Positions 8,531 through 16,870 of a DNA stretch of 64,000 nucleotides are shown here, in pieces. The notes below the pieces were generated by a model. It saw only the letters and a program-made list of their open reading frames with translations, ran no database searches and was not told where the DNA came from. Made by a program: the position numbers and the translations under genes. The first letter of the stretch is position 1. The number at the start of each line of letters is the position of its first letter. Source of the DNA: an uncultured candidate division WPS-2 bacterium (GTDB taxonomy: Bacteria > Vulcanimicrobiota > Vulcanimicrobiia > Vulcanimicrobiales > Vulcanimicrobiaceae). The stretch is taken from assembly GCA_937927945.1 (NCBI GenBank), contig CALEYW010000025.1, positions 1-64,000 on the forward strand. Direction: 5' to 3'.

Positions 8531-9091
8531 ATGTCCGTGTATCGCGTGATCGACAAGCTCGAAGCGTCCGTCAAGCAAGGAACGGTGTTGCCGCTGGGCT
8601 ACCGCATCGTCAGCGAAGAGCGCATCCTCGAGTTGATCGAGAAACTGCGCGCGTCGCTGCCCGAAGAAGTCGGCCGGGCCCGCACGATCGCCAAGAACGG
8701 CGACCGGCTGGTTCGCGAAGCGCAGGAGAAGGCGCAAGCGATCGTCGTCGAGGCCTCGCAGGCGCAGTCGCAATTACTCGATGACAACGAGATCGTGCAG
8801 CGCGCGCGCTCGACCGCGGAGTTCGTGCTGCGCGAGGCCGAGCAGAAAGCGTTGCGCGTGCGCGAGGGCGCGGACGCCTACGCCGCGCAGGTCCTCACCG
8901 ATCTCGACGCACGCCTCTCCGGCGCCCTCGGCTCGGTCAAGAAGGGCATCGACGCGCTGGCCGGCTCCCGGGCGGCATCCGTCGCTGCCGCCGCACACTC
9001 GTCCACGCTGGCCGACGCGGCGGCGAAGTCCAAGCGCGCCGCATTCGACGCCCAGAGCGAGCACGCCACCGCCGAGCTGGAGTCCGTGTAG
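8531..9091 (+). CDS. Coiled-coil protein, V-type ATPase subunit H/DivIVA-like
   Basis: 186 residues, almost entirely predicted helix. It starts SVYRVIDKLEASVKQGTVLPLGYRIVSEERILELIEKL, then long charged coiled coil (VREAQEKAQAIVVEASQAQ) and an alanine-rich tail. Proteins of this shape downstream of coaD are usually labelled ATPase or V-ATPase subunit H-like. They resemble DivIVA/NtpH helices but carry no nucleotide-binding motif. Function unknown. AGGAG lies about 9 nt before ATG. It is the last gene of the his-recG-coaD run. Confidence 0.7.
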   Translation: MSVYRVIDKLEASVKQGTVLPLGYRIVSEERILELIEKLRASLPEEVGRARTIAKNGDRLVREAQEKAQAIVVEASQAQSQLLDDNEIVQRARSTAEFVLREAEQKALRVREGADAYAAQVLTDLDARLSGALGSVKKGIDALAGSRAASVAAAAHSSTLADAAAKSKRAAFDAQSEHATAELESV

Positions 9092-9345
9092 CGTCCCGAT
9101 CGGGCCGCCCGACGCGGTGAACGAAAAGGTCGGATTCGACGGGAAACCGTTGGTTCCGATCACGTTGAAGGTATGCGGTACGCTCGCCTGGCCGTTCTGG
9201 ATCATGATCTGGGTGCCCGGCGCGAAGGCCAGCGCTGCGAGCGAACCTGCTGCGTGAAGCCGGCGACCGCGCCGAACGTCGGGTCGTTCTCGGTCCCCGG
9301 CGAGGGGGCGCCGCTCACTGCCGGTGTCGGCGAAGGCGTCGTCAG
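9090..9345 (-). pseudogene. Decayed fragment of a secreted cupredoxin-like protein
   Basis: On the minus strand the sequence reads as low-complexity TPSPTPAVSGAPSPGTENDP, then PTFGAVAGFTQQ. A frame change follows, then LAFAPGTQIMIQNG and VPHTFNVIGTNGFPS up to about 9090. The hydrophobic strand followed by VPHTFN resembles the copper-site strand of plastocyanin-like domains. There is no start, the frame breaks near 9240 and the C-terminus is missing. It fills the 302-base space between the coiled-coil gene and the peptidase. The family call is weak; the coding-remnant call is better. Confidence 0.4.
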
Positions 9346-9393
9346 CCTAAGGACGCGAGGTGAAGCGCTTCTGAAAAGGTGAGCGCCCGCGCT

Positions 9394-11550
9394 TCAGAAA
9401 GTTTTCATCTCGAGACCGTCGCTCCGTTCCACGCTACGGGCGAGCGTCGGCGTGAAGTCCAGGTTCTTGGTGAGGAACGCGTAGCGGTCGGCGACCTCGT
9501 CGATGATCTTCTCGGTCGGGCGTCCGGCGCCGTGGCCGGCCTTCGATTCGACGCGCAGCAGGATCGGGGCGTCACCGGCCTGGGCGTGCTGCAGCGCCGC
9601 GGCGAATTTGAACGAGTGCGCCGGATAGACGCGGTCGTCGTGATCGGACGTCATCACGAGCGTCGGCGGGTAGTGCGTTCCGTCCTTCACGTTGTGATAG
9701 GGCGAATACGCGTACAGATACTTGAACTGGTCGGCCGACGCTTCCGAGGACCCATAGTCGGTCACCCACGCCTTGCCGACGGTGAACTTCTGAAAGCGCA
9801 GCATGTCCAGCACGCCCACCTCGGGGATCGCGGCGCCGAAGAGGTCCGGGCGCTGCGTGATGGCGGCGCCGACCAGGAGGCCGCCGTTGGAGCCGCCGTT
9901 GGCCGCGAGCTTTGCCGACGAGGTGATCTTTTTGTCGATCAGCAGCTGCGCCGCGGCGACGTAGTCGTCGAAGACGTGCTGCTTGTTCGCGAGGCGCCCG
10001 GCATCGTGCCAGGCGTCGCCGTATTCGCCTCCGCCGCGCAGCGTCGCCACCGCGTAGGCGCCGCCCATCTGCAGCCACATCGCGACGGCCGACGAGAAGA
10101 ACGGCTTGATCGAGATGTTGAACCCGCCGTATCCGTAGAGAATCGCCGGGGTGCTGCCGTCGAGCGGCACGTCCTTGCGGTGCGTGACGAACACCGGGAT
10201 CTTCGTTCCGTCCTTGGAGGTCGCGAAGATCTGCTCGGTCACGAACGGGCTGGGATCGAACGCGATCTTCGGCCGGACGGCGACGGTGCTCGCGCCGGTC
10301 TTGGTGTCGTACTTGTAGATCGTCGTCGGATACGTGAACGAGGTGAACGCGTAGTACGCGATCCGATCCTCACGGTGCGCGCCCGGCAGGCCGCCGCTGC
10401 CGATCCCGGGCAGGTCGATCGTCCCGACGGGACGCCCGCGCAGGTCGGTGATGCGCACCAGCGAGTGCGCGTCGTGCAGATACTCCGCGTAGAAGCGGTT
10501 GCCGATCAGCGAGACGCCCTGCAGCGCGTCGGCATTCTGCGGGACGATGTCGTGCAGCACGTGCCGCGGATCGGTCAGGTCGACGTAGGCGAGACGGCTG
10601 CGCGGCGCGTTCAGGTTCGTCTGCACGTAGATGCGGTTGCCGTCGTCGCCGACCACGTTGTACTGCACGTTGGGATCGAGATCGTAGATCTGACGGAACG
10701 CCGAGTCCGGCTCCGCACGGCGCTTCCATGCCAGGCTGTTGCCGTCGCCCTTGCTGCGGAAGAAGAAGACGTAGCGCTCGTCCTCGGTCGCGGCGGTGCC
10801 GACGAACTGGTCGGGGTGCGCGGTGGACGCGTAGACCAGACGGTCGGCCGACTGCGGGGTACCGAGCGTGTGGAAATACACCTTCTGCACGCCGAGCGCG
10901 CTCAGGGTCGCGTTGGCGGACTGCGGCTTGTCGTAGGCGGCGTAGTAGAAGCCCCGGTTGCCGACCCAGGTGGCGCCGGAGAACTTGCTCCACTCGATCG
11001 TGTCGTGCAGGTCGCGCCCGCTGGCGACGTCCTTGACGTGCCAGGTCTGCCAATCGGAGCCGGACGACTCCGTCGCGTACGCCACGTAGCGTCCGTCGAG
11101 GGTGAACGACTGGCCCGCGAGCGCGACGGTCCCGTCGCTCGCGAGGGTGTTCGGGTCGAGCAGCACGCGCGGCGTGCCGTGCTCGCCGGCGCGTACGTAC
11201 AGGACGCTTTGATTCTGCAAACCGCTGTTGCGGGAGAAGAACCAGAACCGTCCCTGACGGAACGGCGCGCTGAGCTTCTCGTAATTCAGCAGCTTGCGGT
11301 ACGCGTCGCGAATCGCGGTGCGTTGCGGGATCGCGTCGAGATACGAACGGGTGAGGTCCCCTTCGGCTTTGACCCACGCGGTGGTCTGCGACGCGTCGAC
11401 GTCTTCCAGCCAGCGATACGGGTCGGCGACCGTCGTCCCGAAATACGTGTCGGTCACGGTGCCGCGCGGTGCCGCCGGATAGGTCATCCCGGCAGCCAGC
11501 GCGGGCGCGGCGAACAGCAAGGCAACGACGGCGAGAGCAAGTCGGCGCAA
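9394..11550 (-). CDS. Secreted prolyl oligopeptidase (S9A)
   Basis: 718 residues with a signal peptide (RLALAVVALLFAAPALAAG), so probably periplasmic. The N-terminal beta-propeller opens with DPYRWLEDVDA, as in S9A enzymes. The alpha/beta-hydrolase domain has nucleophile serine in GGSNGG, aspartate in HDDRVYPAHS and histidine in KAGHGAGRP. It cleaves short peptides after proline. It lies 21 nt downstream of the Crp-like gene on the same strand, so the two are probably co-transcribed. Confidence 0.93.
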   Translation of the reverse strand: MRRLALAVVALLFAAPALAAGMTYPAAPRGTVTDTYFGTTVADPYRWLEDVDASQTTAWVKAEGDLTRSYLDAIPQRTAIRDAYRKLLNYEKLSAPFRQGRFWFFSRNSGLQNQSVLYVRAGEHGTPRVLLDPNTLASDGTVALAGQSFTLDGRYVAYATESSGSDWQTWHVKDVASGRDLHDTIEWSKFSGATWVGNRGFYYAAYDKPQSANATLSALGVQKVYFHTLGTPQSADRLVYASTAHPDQFVGTAATEDERYVFFFRSKGDGNSLAWKRRAEPDSAFRQIYDLDPNVQYNVVGDDGNRIYVQTNLNAPRSRLAYVDLTDPRHVLHDIVPQNADALQGVSLIGNRFYAEYLHDAHSLVRITDLRGRPVGTIDLPGIGSGGLPGAHREDRIAYYAFTSFTYPTTIYKYDTKTGASTVAVRPKIAFDPSPFVTEQIFATSKDGTKIPVFVTHRKDVPLDGSTPAILYGYGGFNISIKPFFSSAVAMWLQMGGAYAVATLRGGGEYGDAWHDAGRLANKQHVFDDYVAAAQLLIDKKITSSAKLAANGGSNGGLLVGAAITQRPDLFGAAIPEVGVLDMLRFQKFTVGKAWVTDYGSSEASADQFKYLYAYSPYHNVKDGTHYPPTLVMTSDHDDRVYPAHSFKFAAALQHAQAGDAPILLRVESKAGHGAGRPTEKIIDEVADRYAFLTKNLDFTPTLARSVERSDGLEMKTF

Positions 11551-11571
11551 CGGGACTCCTCGGACTGGCGG

Positions 11572-12519
11572 TTAGACGGGCGGCGCTTGCACGCCGTGAG
11601 CGAATGCTTCGAGACGCGCCCGGTCAATGGAACGGACGCGGCCGCGGTCGAGTTCGACGGCGGCGGCGTTCTTGAGGCGGATCAGCGCGCGCGCGGCCAT
11701 GTCGCGGACCGTTCCGGCCGCCGCGGCGATCTGCGCTTGCGAGAGGTTTTCCACGCCGGGAAGTCCGGGCGCCATGCCGACGGTGGCCGGCGCGTACGAC
11801 ATCAGAAACTTCGCAACGCGCTGGAGCACGTGCGCGAACGCGAGGTCGGCGATCGTGTCGATCGAACGCCGCCGCGCCTGCGATGCCGCGGCGAGGAAGC
11901 CCAGCGCGAGCTCCGCGTCGTTGCGTACCGCGTGCAGAACCGCTTCGGTCGGGACGAGCACGAGACTGCAATCGGTCAGCGCTTCGGCGCGCGTCGTGGC
12001 GCCGCCGCCGTCGAAGGTACCGGACTCGTTGAGCGGATCGTGCGTCAGCCGCTCGCCCAGCGCGTGCGTCTTGCCGTCGGGCGAGAGCAGCGTGTACACG
12101 ACCTTCCCGGTGCGGACGAAGCCCAGGTACGGCCACATCTCGCCTTCGTCGAAGATCGTCTCGCCGGTGCGGTACGCGCGTTCGGTAGCGAGCGAGGCCA
12201 GTTCGCCGATCGTCGACTGTTTGGCGTTCGAGAACGGGGCGGTGTGCGAGAGGAACGTCGCGGCGTCGGCGCGCTCGTCGATGCGCTCGAGGCGAATCGT
12301 CCAGCGGCCGCTGCCGAGATTTCGCGCATCCCACGAAAAACGGCCGGCGCGGTACTGCTGGAACTCGTTGCGAAGCGAGCGCGGGTCGCTCTCCTCGTTC
12401 AGTTCCAGCGTCCCGCCGACCGGAAGCTTGTCGAACGCGTCGAAAATTCGCGCGCTCCTATTCTGGGCGGGCAAAGTGCGTGCGTCGATTGTGACAGACG
12501 CCGCGCGGGCGGTGGGCAT
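11572..12519 (-). CDS. DUF2249-cNMP-binding-HTH fusion transcriptional regulator (Crp/Fnr family)
   Basis: 315 residues in three parts. Residues about 8-75 are a DUF2249-like domain (TIDARTLPAQNRSARIFDAF and WDARNLGSGRWTIRLER). Next is a cyclic-nucleotide-binding-like beta roll (GETIFDEGEMWPYLGFVRTG to TDCSLVLVPTEAV), then a Crp-type winged helix (LSQAQIAAAAGTVRDMAARAL). No cysteine cluster for an Fnr iron-sulfur centre is visible. DUF2249 domains usually accompany hemerythrin/nitrosative-stress proteins, so the fusion hints at redox or NO sensing; this is inference. Divergent from the thioredoxin-like gene. Confidence 0.82.
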   Translation of the reverse strand: MPTARAASVTIDARTLPAQNRSARIFDAFDKLPVGGTLELNEESDPRSLRNEFQQYRAGRFSWDARNLGSGRWTIRLERIDERADAATFLSHTAPFSNAKQSTIGELASLATERAYRTGETIFDEGEMWPYLGFVRTGKVVYTLLSPDGKTHALGERLTHDPLNESGTFDGGGATTRAEALTDCSLVLVPTEAVLHAVRNDAELALGFLAAASQARRRSIDTIADLAFAHVLQRVAKFLMSYAPATVGMAPGLPGVENLSQAQIAAAAGTVRDMAARALIRLKNAAAVELDRGRVRSIDRARLEAFAHGVQAPPV

Positions 12520-12574
12520 CGGTTGGTGGGATGCTCCGCAGGGGGCGCATTCCCTGCGACGGAAGGCCTCGGCC

Positions 12575-13132
12575 GTGCAACAGCTGCGCCGCTCGGCCGC
12601 GCGCGCGCTCGACGTCCTGGCCGTCGCGGTGCTCCTGGCGGCGGTCGTCCGCTTTGGTTGGCCGTACGTCGCCGGCTCGCTCCACCGCGGCGTCGCCCCC
12701 GCTCCGCCGGTCTCGCTCGCGACCCTCTCCGGCGGGCGCTTCGATCTGGCCAGCCGCCGCGGCCGGTTCGTTTTCCTCGACTTCTACGCTACCTGGTGCG
12801 AGCCGTGCCGAGCGTCGATCCCGCTGGTCCAGCGCTTCGCCCGGGCCCACCCGGGGGTCGACGTCGTCTCGATCGACGTCGGCGAACCAAGCGGCCTCGT
12901 GCGGCCATTCGCTGCCGCGTTCAAGATGCACGACGTCGCCCTGGACCCCGACCTGACGGTCGCCCATGCGTTCGCGGTCGACGGGTATCCGACGATGGTG
13001 GCGGTTGACGCGGCCGGCCTCGTCCAGGCTCGCTGGATCGGCTACAACCCCGACATCGAGCGTGCGATGGCCGATGCGCTGCGCAAGGCCAGCGTCGTCG
13101 GATTCGAGCGGCCCGCCGTCAGCGGCCGGTGA
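12575..13132 (+). CDS. TlpA/ResA-like membrane-anchored thioredoxin
   Basis: 185 residues. An N-terminal membrane anchor (LDVLAVAVLLAAVVRFGW) holds a periplasmic thioredoxin fold with redox motif ATWCEPC and cis-proline in VDGYPTMVAVD. Likely a periplasmic disulfide reductase. The start is set at GTG 12575 with GGAAGG about 9 nt upstream; an upstream GTG near 12512 would overlap the divergent regulator. The last 14 nt overlap the convergent enoyl-CoA hydratase gene. Confidence 0.87.
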   Translation: MQQLRRSAARALDVLAVAVLLAAVVRFGWPYVAGSLHRGVAPAPPVSLATLSGGRFDLASRRGRFVFLDFYATWCEPCRASIPLVQRFARAHPGVDVVSIDVGEPSGLVRPFAAAFKMHDVALDPDLTVAHAFAVDGYPTMVAVDAAGLVQARWIGYNPDIERAMADALRKASVVGFERPAVSGR

Positions 13133-13901
13133 ACTGCGCTTTGCGCTTTTCGAGGAAAGCGCTCGAACCCTCACGGAAATCGGCGGTCGTGATCGCGGCT
13201 CCGAAACGGAGCGCTTCGAGCGCGAGCCCGTCGGCGAGCGTGAGCGCGGCGCCGTCGACGATCGACCGCTTTGCGGCGTCGATCGCGAGCGGGGCCTTCG
13301 AGGCGATCAGCCCGGCGATGCGCTGCGCTTCGGGCAGCAGCCCCTCCGCAGGGGTCACCTTCTGGACCAGGCCGATGCGCAGGGCCTCGGCGGCGTCGAT
13401 CATCTCGCCGGTCAGGCACAGGTACATCGCCCAGCCCTCGCCGACCAGCCGGGTCAGGCGCTGCGTACCGCCATAGCCCGGTAGGATCCCGAGGTTGACC
13501 TCGGGCTGGCCGAACTTCGCGTTCTCGCTCGCGATCCGGATGTCGCAGGCCATCGCGATCTCGCACCCGCCGCCCAGCGCGAATCCGTTCACCGCGGCGA
13601 TGACCGGGACGCGCATGCGTTCGATCGCGACCGTGAGCGCTTGCCCGCGCCTGGCCTGCGCCTCGGCGGCGCGCGCGCTCGGCAACGCGTTCAGTTCCGA
13701 GATGTCGGCACCCGCCGCGAACGCCTTCGGCCCCGCTCCGGTGACGATGACCGCGCGCAGCGCGTCGTCGGCATCGAGGTCGGCGAACGTCGCGCCGAGT
13801 TCGTCCAGCATCTGAAGGTTGAGAGCGTTCAAGACGGCAGGGCGGTTGAGCGTGACGGTCGCCACGGCTCCGGAACGTTCGAGCGCGATGGTGGTTGGCA
13901 T
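13119..13901 (-). CDS. Enoyl-CoA hydratase/isomerase
   Basis: Crotonase-fold enzyme, 260 residues. CoA/oxyanion motifs AAGADISEL and NGFALGGGCEIAMACD are followed by the catalytic region AKFGQPEVNLGILPGYGGTQRL, with both acidic residues of true hydratases in the expected places. It probably hydrates short-chain enoyl-CoA in beta-oxidation or butyrate metabolism; the substrate is not determinable. Start ATG at 13901 gives MPTTIALERSG. No other fatty-acid genes are adjacent. Confidence 0.92.
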   Translation of the reverse strand: MPTTIALERSGAVATVTLNRPAVLNALNLQMLDELGATFADLDADDALRAVIVTGAGPKAFAAGADISELNALPSARAAEAQARRGQALTVAIERMRVPVIAAVNGFALGGGCEIAMACDIRIASENAKFGQPEVNLGILPGYGGTQRLTRLVGEGWAMYLCLTGEMIDAAEALRIGLVQKVTPAEGLLPEAQRIAGLIASKAPLAIDAAKRSIVDGAALTLADGLALEALRFGAAITTADFREGSSAFLEKRKAQFTGR

Positions 13902-13961
13902 GGGCGGTGGCCTACGTCGGGGTTTTGTAAACGCCCTTTCGTCTGTTATGGTTGGGATGCC

Positions 13962-14591
13962 ATGCGAACCGCTTATCACCAGGCGCTGGAGAACACACGT
14001 CTCGACGTCGTCCGACTGGGAGCGCTCGTCTCGGACGCGATTCGCTCGGCGACGCAAGCACTCGAGCGACGTGACGTCGTGCTGGCGGGACGCGTCGTCG
14101 CCGGTGACGATGAGGTCGACGAGATGCGGCGCGGCGTCGAGGCGACGTGCATCGAGCTGATCTGGAAGCAGCAGCCGGTCGCCGGGGAACTCCGCGCGAT
14201 CGCCGGGATGCTGCAGATCGTCACCGACCTCGAGCGCATCGGCGACTACGCGGTCGACATCGCGAAGAACGCGATCAAGCTCTCCGACGTCGCGGTGCGC
14301 CCGGCGAGCGTCGAAGTCGGCCGCATTGCGAACCTCGCATACCAGATGCTGCTCGACGTCATGCGCGCGTATCGGGAGGGCGACCGGGAACTCGCCGACG
14401 CCGTCATCGAGCGCGACGACGAAGTCGACAAGCTCTATCATTCGAGCCTCGGGGCGCTCCAAGCGGAGATGCAGCGCGATCCGGGTACCGTACCGGCGGG
14501 CACGCTGTTGCTCTTCGTCGTCTCGATCATCGAGCGGGTAGGCGACCGGGCTCAGAACATCGCCTGGCACACGAAGGACATCTACGCATGA
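13962..14591 (+). CDS. phoU: PhoU-family phosphate signalling protein
   Basis: 209 residues of two PhoU three-helix repeats with metal-binding signatures TDLERIGDYAVDIA and IIERVGDRAQNIAW. In other bacteria PhoU represses PhoR/Pst signalling. No pst or pho genes flank it here. The stop overlaps the next gene (ATGA), so the two are co-translated. Confidence 0.92.
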   Translation: MRTAYHQALENTRLDVVRLGALVSDAIRSATQALERRDVVLAGRVVAGDDEVDEMRRGVEATCIELIWKQQPVAGELRAIAGMLQIVTDLERIGDYAVDIAKNAIKLSDVAVRPASVEVGRIANLAYQMLLDVMRAYREGDRELADAVIERDDEVDKLYHSSLGALQAEMQRDPGTVPAGTLLLFVVSIIERVGDRAQNIAWHTKDIYA

Positions 14592-15019
14592 TCCGTATCG
14601 TCGCGTCGGTCGTCCTCGCCCTCTTGCTGGCCGGCCCTGCCTTGGCCGCCGATCGCGTGGTGCGGCTGATGATCGACGGGCGCCCGGTCGATCGGAACGG
14701 CGGATCGGCCGTGATGCGCAACGGGGTCGTGTACGGCGACGTGGTCGACCTGGTGAAATCGTTCAACGGCTTGGTGACCTTCCAGGGCCCTGCGCTCGTG
14801 GTCACGATCAGCGGCGTCACCGCGACGTTCACCAACGGCAGCCGAACCGCGAAGGTGGGGCAAGGGTCGGTCGTAATGCGCGGGCAGGCGTTCTTGCGCG
14901 AACGCGAGCTGTTCGTTCCGCTCGACACGTTCGTGACCCGCCTGACCAATGCGAAGCTGCGTTTGAGCGCCGACAACACCACGGCCGAAATCCTCATCAA
15001 CGCGAACCCGCTGAACTAA
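14588..15019 (+). CDS. Secreted copper amine oxidase N-terminal-like domain protein
   Basis: 143 residues with signal peptide (VASVVLALLLAGPALA) and a single domain like the copper amine oxidase N-terminal fold (AmoN/SLAP-like): VMIDGRPV..., FVPLDTFVTRLTNAKL, and EILINAN at the end. Such domains occur in secreted cell-envelope proteins and carry no oxidase activity themselves. It overlaps phoU by 4 nt. Function unknown. Confidence 0.7.
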   Translation: MIRIVASVVLALLLAGPALAADRVVRLMIDGRPVDRNGGSAVMRNGVVYGDVVDLVKSFNGLVTFQGPALVVTISGVTATFTNGSRTAKVGQGSVVMRGQAFLRERELFVPLDTFVTRLTNAKLRLSADNTTAEILINANPLN

Positions 15020-15020
15020 C

Positions 15021-16169
15021 ATGGATATCGCGGCTCACGCTTCCGGCGCGCCGCTCGCGCGGGACGCGTTCGCGCTCGAGCCGGGGCTCGCGTACGTCAA
15101 CCACGCCGCGGTCGGCGTGCTGCCGGTTGCGACACGCGATGCGCTGCACGCGATGGTCGACGACCACGCCGCGCGCGGCCTGCTGGGCGTCGCATCATAC
15201 GAATTCGCGCTGCCGGCGTACCGGCGGCGGGTCGCGGCATTCTTCGGCGGAGCGGGCGGCGAGATCGCGTTCCTGCGCAACACCGGGGACGGGGCCACGA
15301 TCCTCGCGCAGGGACTGGACCTGGGACCGGGCGATGAAATCGTGACGGCGGCGAACGAGTTCGGATCGAATGCCTACCCGTGGCTGGCGCTGCGCGAGCG
15401 CGGCGTGCAGGTGACGCTGATCGACGCGCCGCGCGAACGGATGACGCCGGACGTGCTGCGGCGCACGATGAGCGCGCGAACGAAGGTCGTCGCCGTCTCC
15501 TGGGTCACGTTCGACGACGGTTACCGGCACGATCTCGCAGCCCTCGCCGAGGTCGCGCACGCCGGCGGGGCCCTCTTCGTCGTCGACGTGATGCAGGCGC
15601 TCGGCGCGTTCCCGCTCGACGTCCGCGCGACGGACGTCGACGCGATCTACGCCGGCGGCGCGAAGTGGTTGATGGCCCTGCAAGGCGTAGGGTTCTTGTG
15701 GCTGCGCGCCGCGCTGCTCGACCAGGTCGCGACGCGGCTCCCCGGCTGGCGATCCGCCGCCGACATGTGGAACTTCCTGGACTACGATCAGCCGTATCTC
15801 GCGGACGCATCGCGCTACGAAGGCGGCACGCCCAACATCATCGGCGCACTCTCGCTCGTCACCTCGATGGACGTTCTCGCCGCCGCGGGGATCGAGCGGA
15901 TCGCCGCGCACGTCGTCGCGCTGACCGACCGCCTCGACGATGGTTTGCGCACGCGTGGATACACGGTGCTCAGCGACCGCTCGCGCGGGGATCGCAAATC
16001 CGGCATCCTGACCTTCACTCGCGACGACGTCGACCCGGTCGCGCTCGGCAAGCGTCTGGGCCAGGCGAAGATCTGCACGACCTATCGCGCGAACGGTATC
16101 CGTGTCTCGCCGCACGGACACAATACCGCCGACGACATCGACCGGATCCTCGACGCTCTCCCGGCCTGA
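15021..16169 (+). CDS. PLP-dependent class V aminotransferase (isopenicillin-N epimerase/cysteine desulfurase-like)
   Basis: 382 residues. The PLP lysine lies in YAGGAKWLMALQGVGFLW, preceded by the VVDVMQALGAFPLD aspartate motif. The N-terminus has the YVNHAAVGVLP pattern of class V enzymes. There is no conserved active-site cysteine loop of IscS/SufS type in the C-terminal part, so cysteine desulfurase activity is doubtful. It ends directly against the convergent DUF1345 gene. Confidence 0.85.
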   Translation: MDIAAHASGAPLARDAFALEPGLAYVNHAAVGVLPVATRDALHAMVDDHAARGLLGVASYEFALPAYRRRVAAFFGGAGGEIAFLRNTGDGATILAQGLDLGPGDEIVTAANEFGSNAYPWLALRERGVQVTLIDAPRERMTPDVLRRTMSARTKVVAVSWVTFDDGYRHDLAALAEVAHAGGALFVVDVMQALGAFPLDVRATDVDAIYAGGAKWLMALQGVGFLWLRAALLDQVATRLPGWRSAADMWNFLDYDQPYLADASRYEGGTPNIIGALSLVTSMDVLAAAGIERIAAHVVALTDRLDDGLRTRGYTVLSDRSRGDRKSGILTFTRDDVDPVALGKRLGQAKICTTYRANGIRVSPHGHNTADDIDRILDALPA

Positions 16170-16808
16170 TTATTTCGGCGTGTCGGCAAGCGCTGAGAAG
16201 ATGCCGGCGAAGAGGTTGATCACCACGCCGATGATCACCGAATTGTAGGCGAAGGAGATGATCGAGTGGACCATCACCTCGCGCCGCACGCGCGTCTCCG
16301 TCACCTGCGGGTCGGAGACGGCGAACGACGTTCCCAGCGTGAACGAAAAGTACGCGAAGTCGTAGTCGGACGGCTCCTCCGTCCCCGGGAAACGAATCCC
16401 GCCGCACGCCTCACCGCCGCCGTCGTCGTACCAGTACAAGTGCGCGTATCGGAACGTGTAGAGGGTGTGGACGAGGCACCAGCCGGCACTGATGGCGACG
16501 AAGCCGAGCAGATACGCACTCCAGCGCTCGCTCACCGTGTGAACGTGCGGACCGTGGCCGAGGATCGCGATCGCCGCGACGAGACCGACGACGACCACCA
16601 CCATCACGACCAGCGTGACGAGGTTGCGGCCGGGATCGTCGAGGGCGGCGCGGGCGCGGGTCAGCGCGGGGTCGTCGTGCAGGCCGCGCGCCCACAGAAA
16701 CCACAGCAGGGTCAACGCCGCCGCGTCATACCCGGCGACGAACTGCGTCGCACCGCTCGCCCATCTTCCGACCAGCAGCGCGACGGCGGCTCCGGCGAGG
16801 GCCGCCAA
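16170..16808 (-). CDS. DUF1345 integral membrane protein
   Basis: At least 212 residues with four to five membrane segments (LVTLVVMVVVVVGLVAAIAIL, ISFAYNSVIIGVVINLFAGIF) and the DUF1345 motif YDFAYFSFTLGTSFAVSDPQVT. Function is unknown in the family. The start is uncertain: TTG 16808 is used, but the frame is open upstream to a CTG overlapping the preceding gene's stop (CTGAGC near 16875). That would add an Arg-rich cytoplasmic N-terminus. Probably co-transcribed with the ATP-grasp-like gene. Confidence 0.8.
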   Translation of the reverse strand: MAALAGAAVALLVGRWASGATQFVAGYDAAALTLLWFLWARGLHDDPALTRARAALDDPGRNLVTLVVMVVVVVGLVAAIAILGHGPHVHTVSERWSAYLLGFVAISAGWCLVHTLYTFRYAHLYWYDDGGGEACGGIRFPGTEEPSDYDFAYFSFTLGTSFAVSDPQVTETRVRREVMVHSIISFAYNSVIIGVVINLFAGIFSALADTPK

Positions 16809-16870
16809 GCCGAACGCGATCGTACGACCGCGGCCGCGCAGCCACGCCGCCGCGCGGGCGTCGGGAACGC

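Noticed and set aside
9379..13008. A 1209-codon open frame on the plus strand over the peptidase and Crp genes
   Set aside because: High-GC antisense shadow: Arg/Val/Asp-rich translation with no domain, opposite two well-supported genes.
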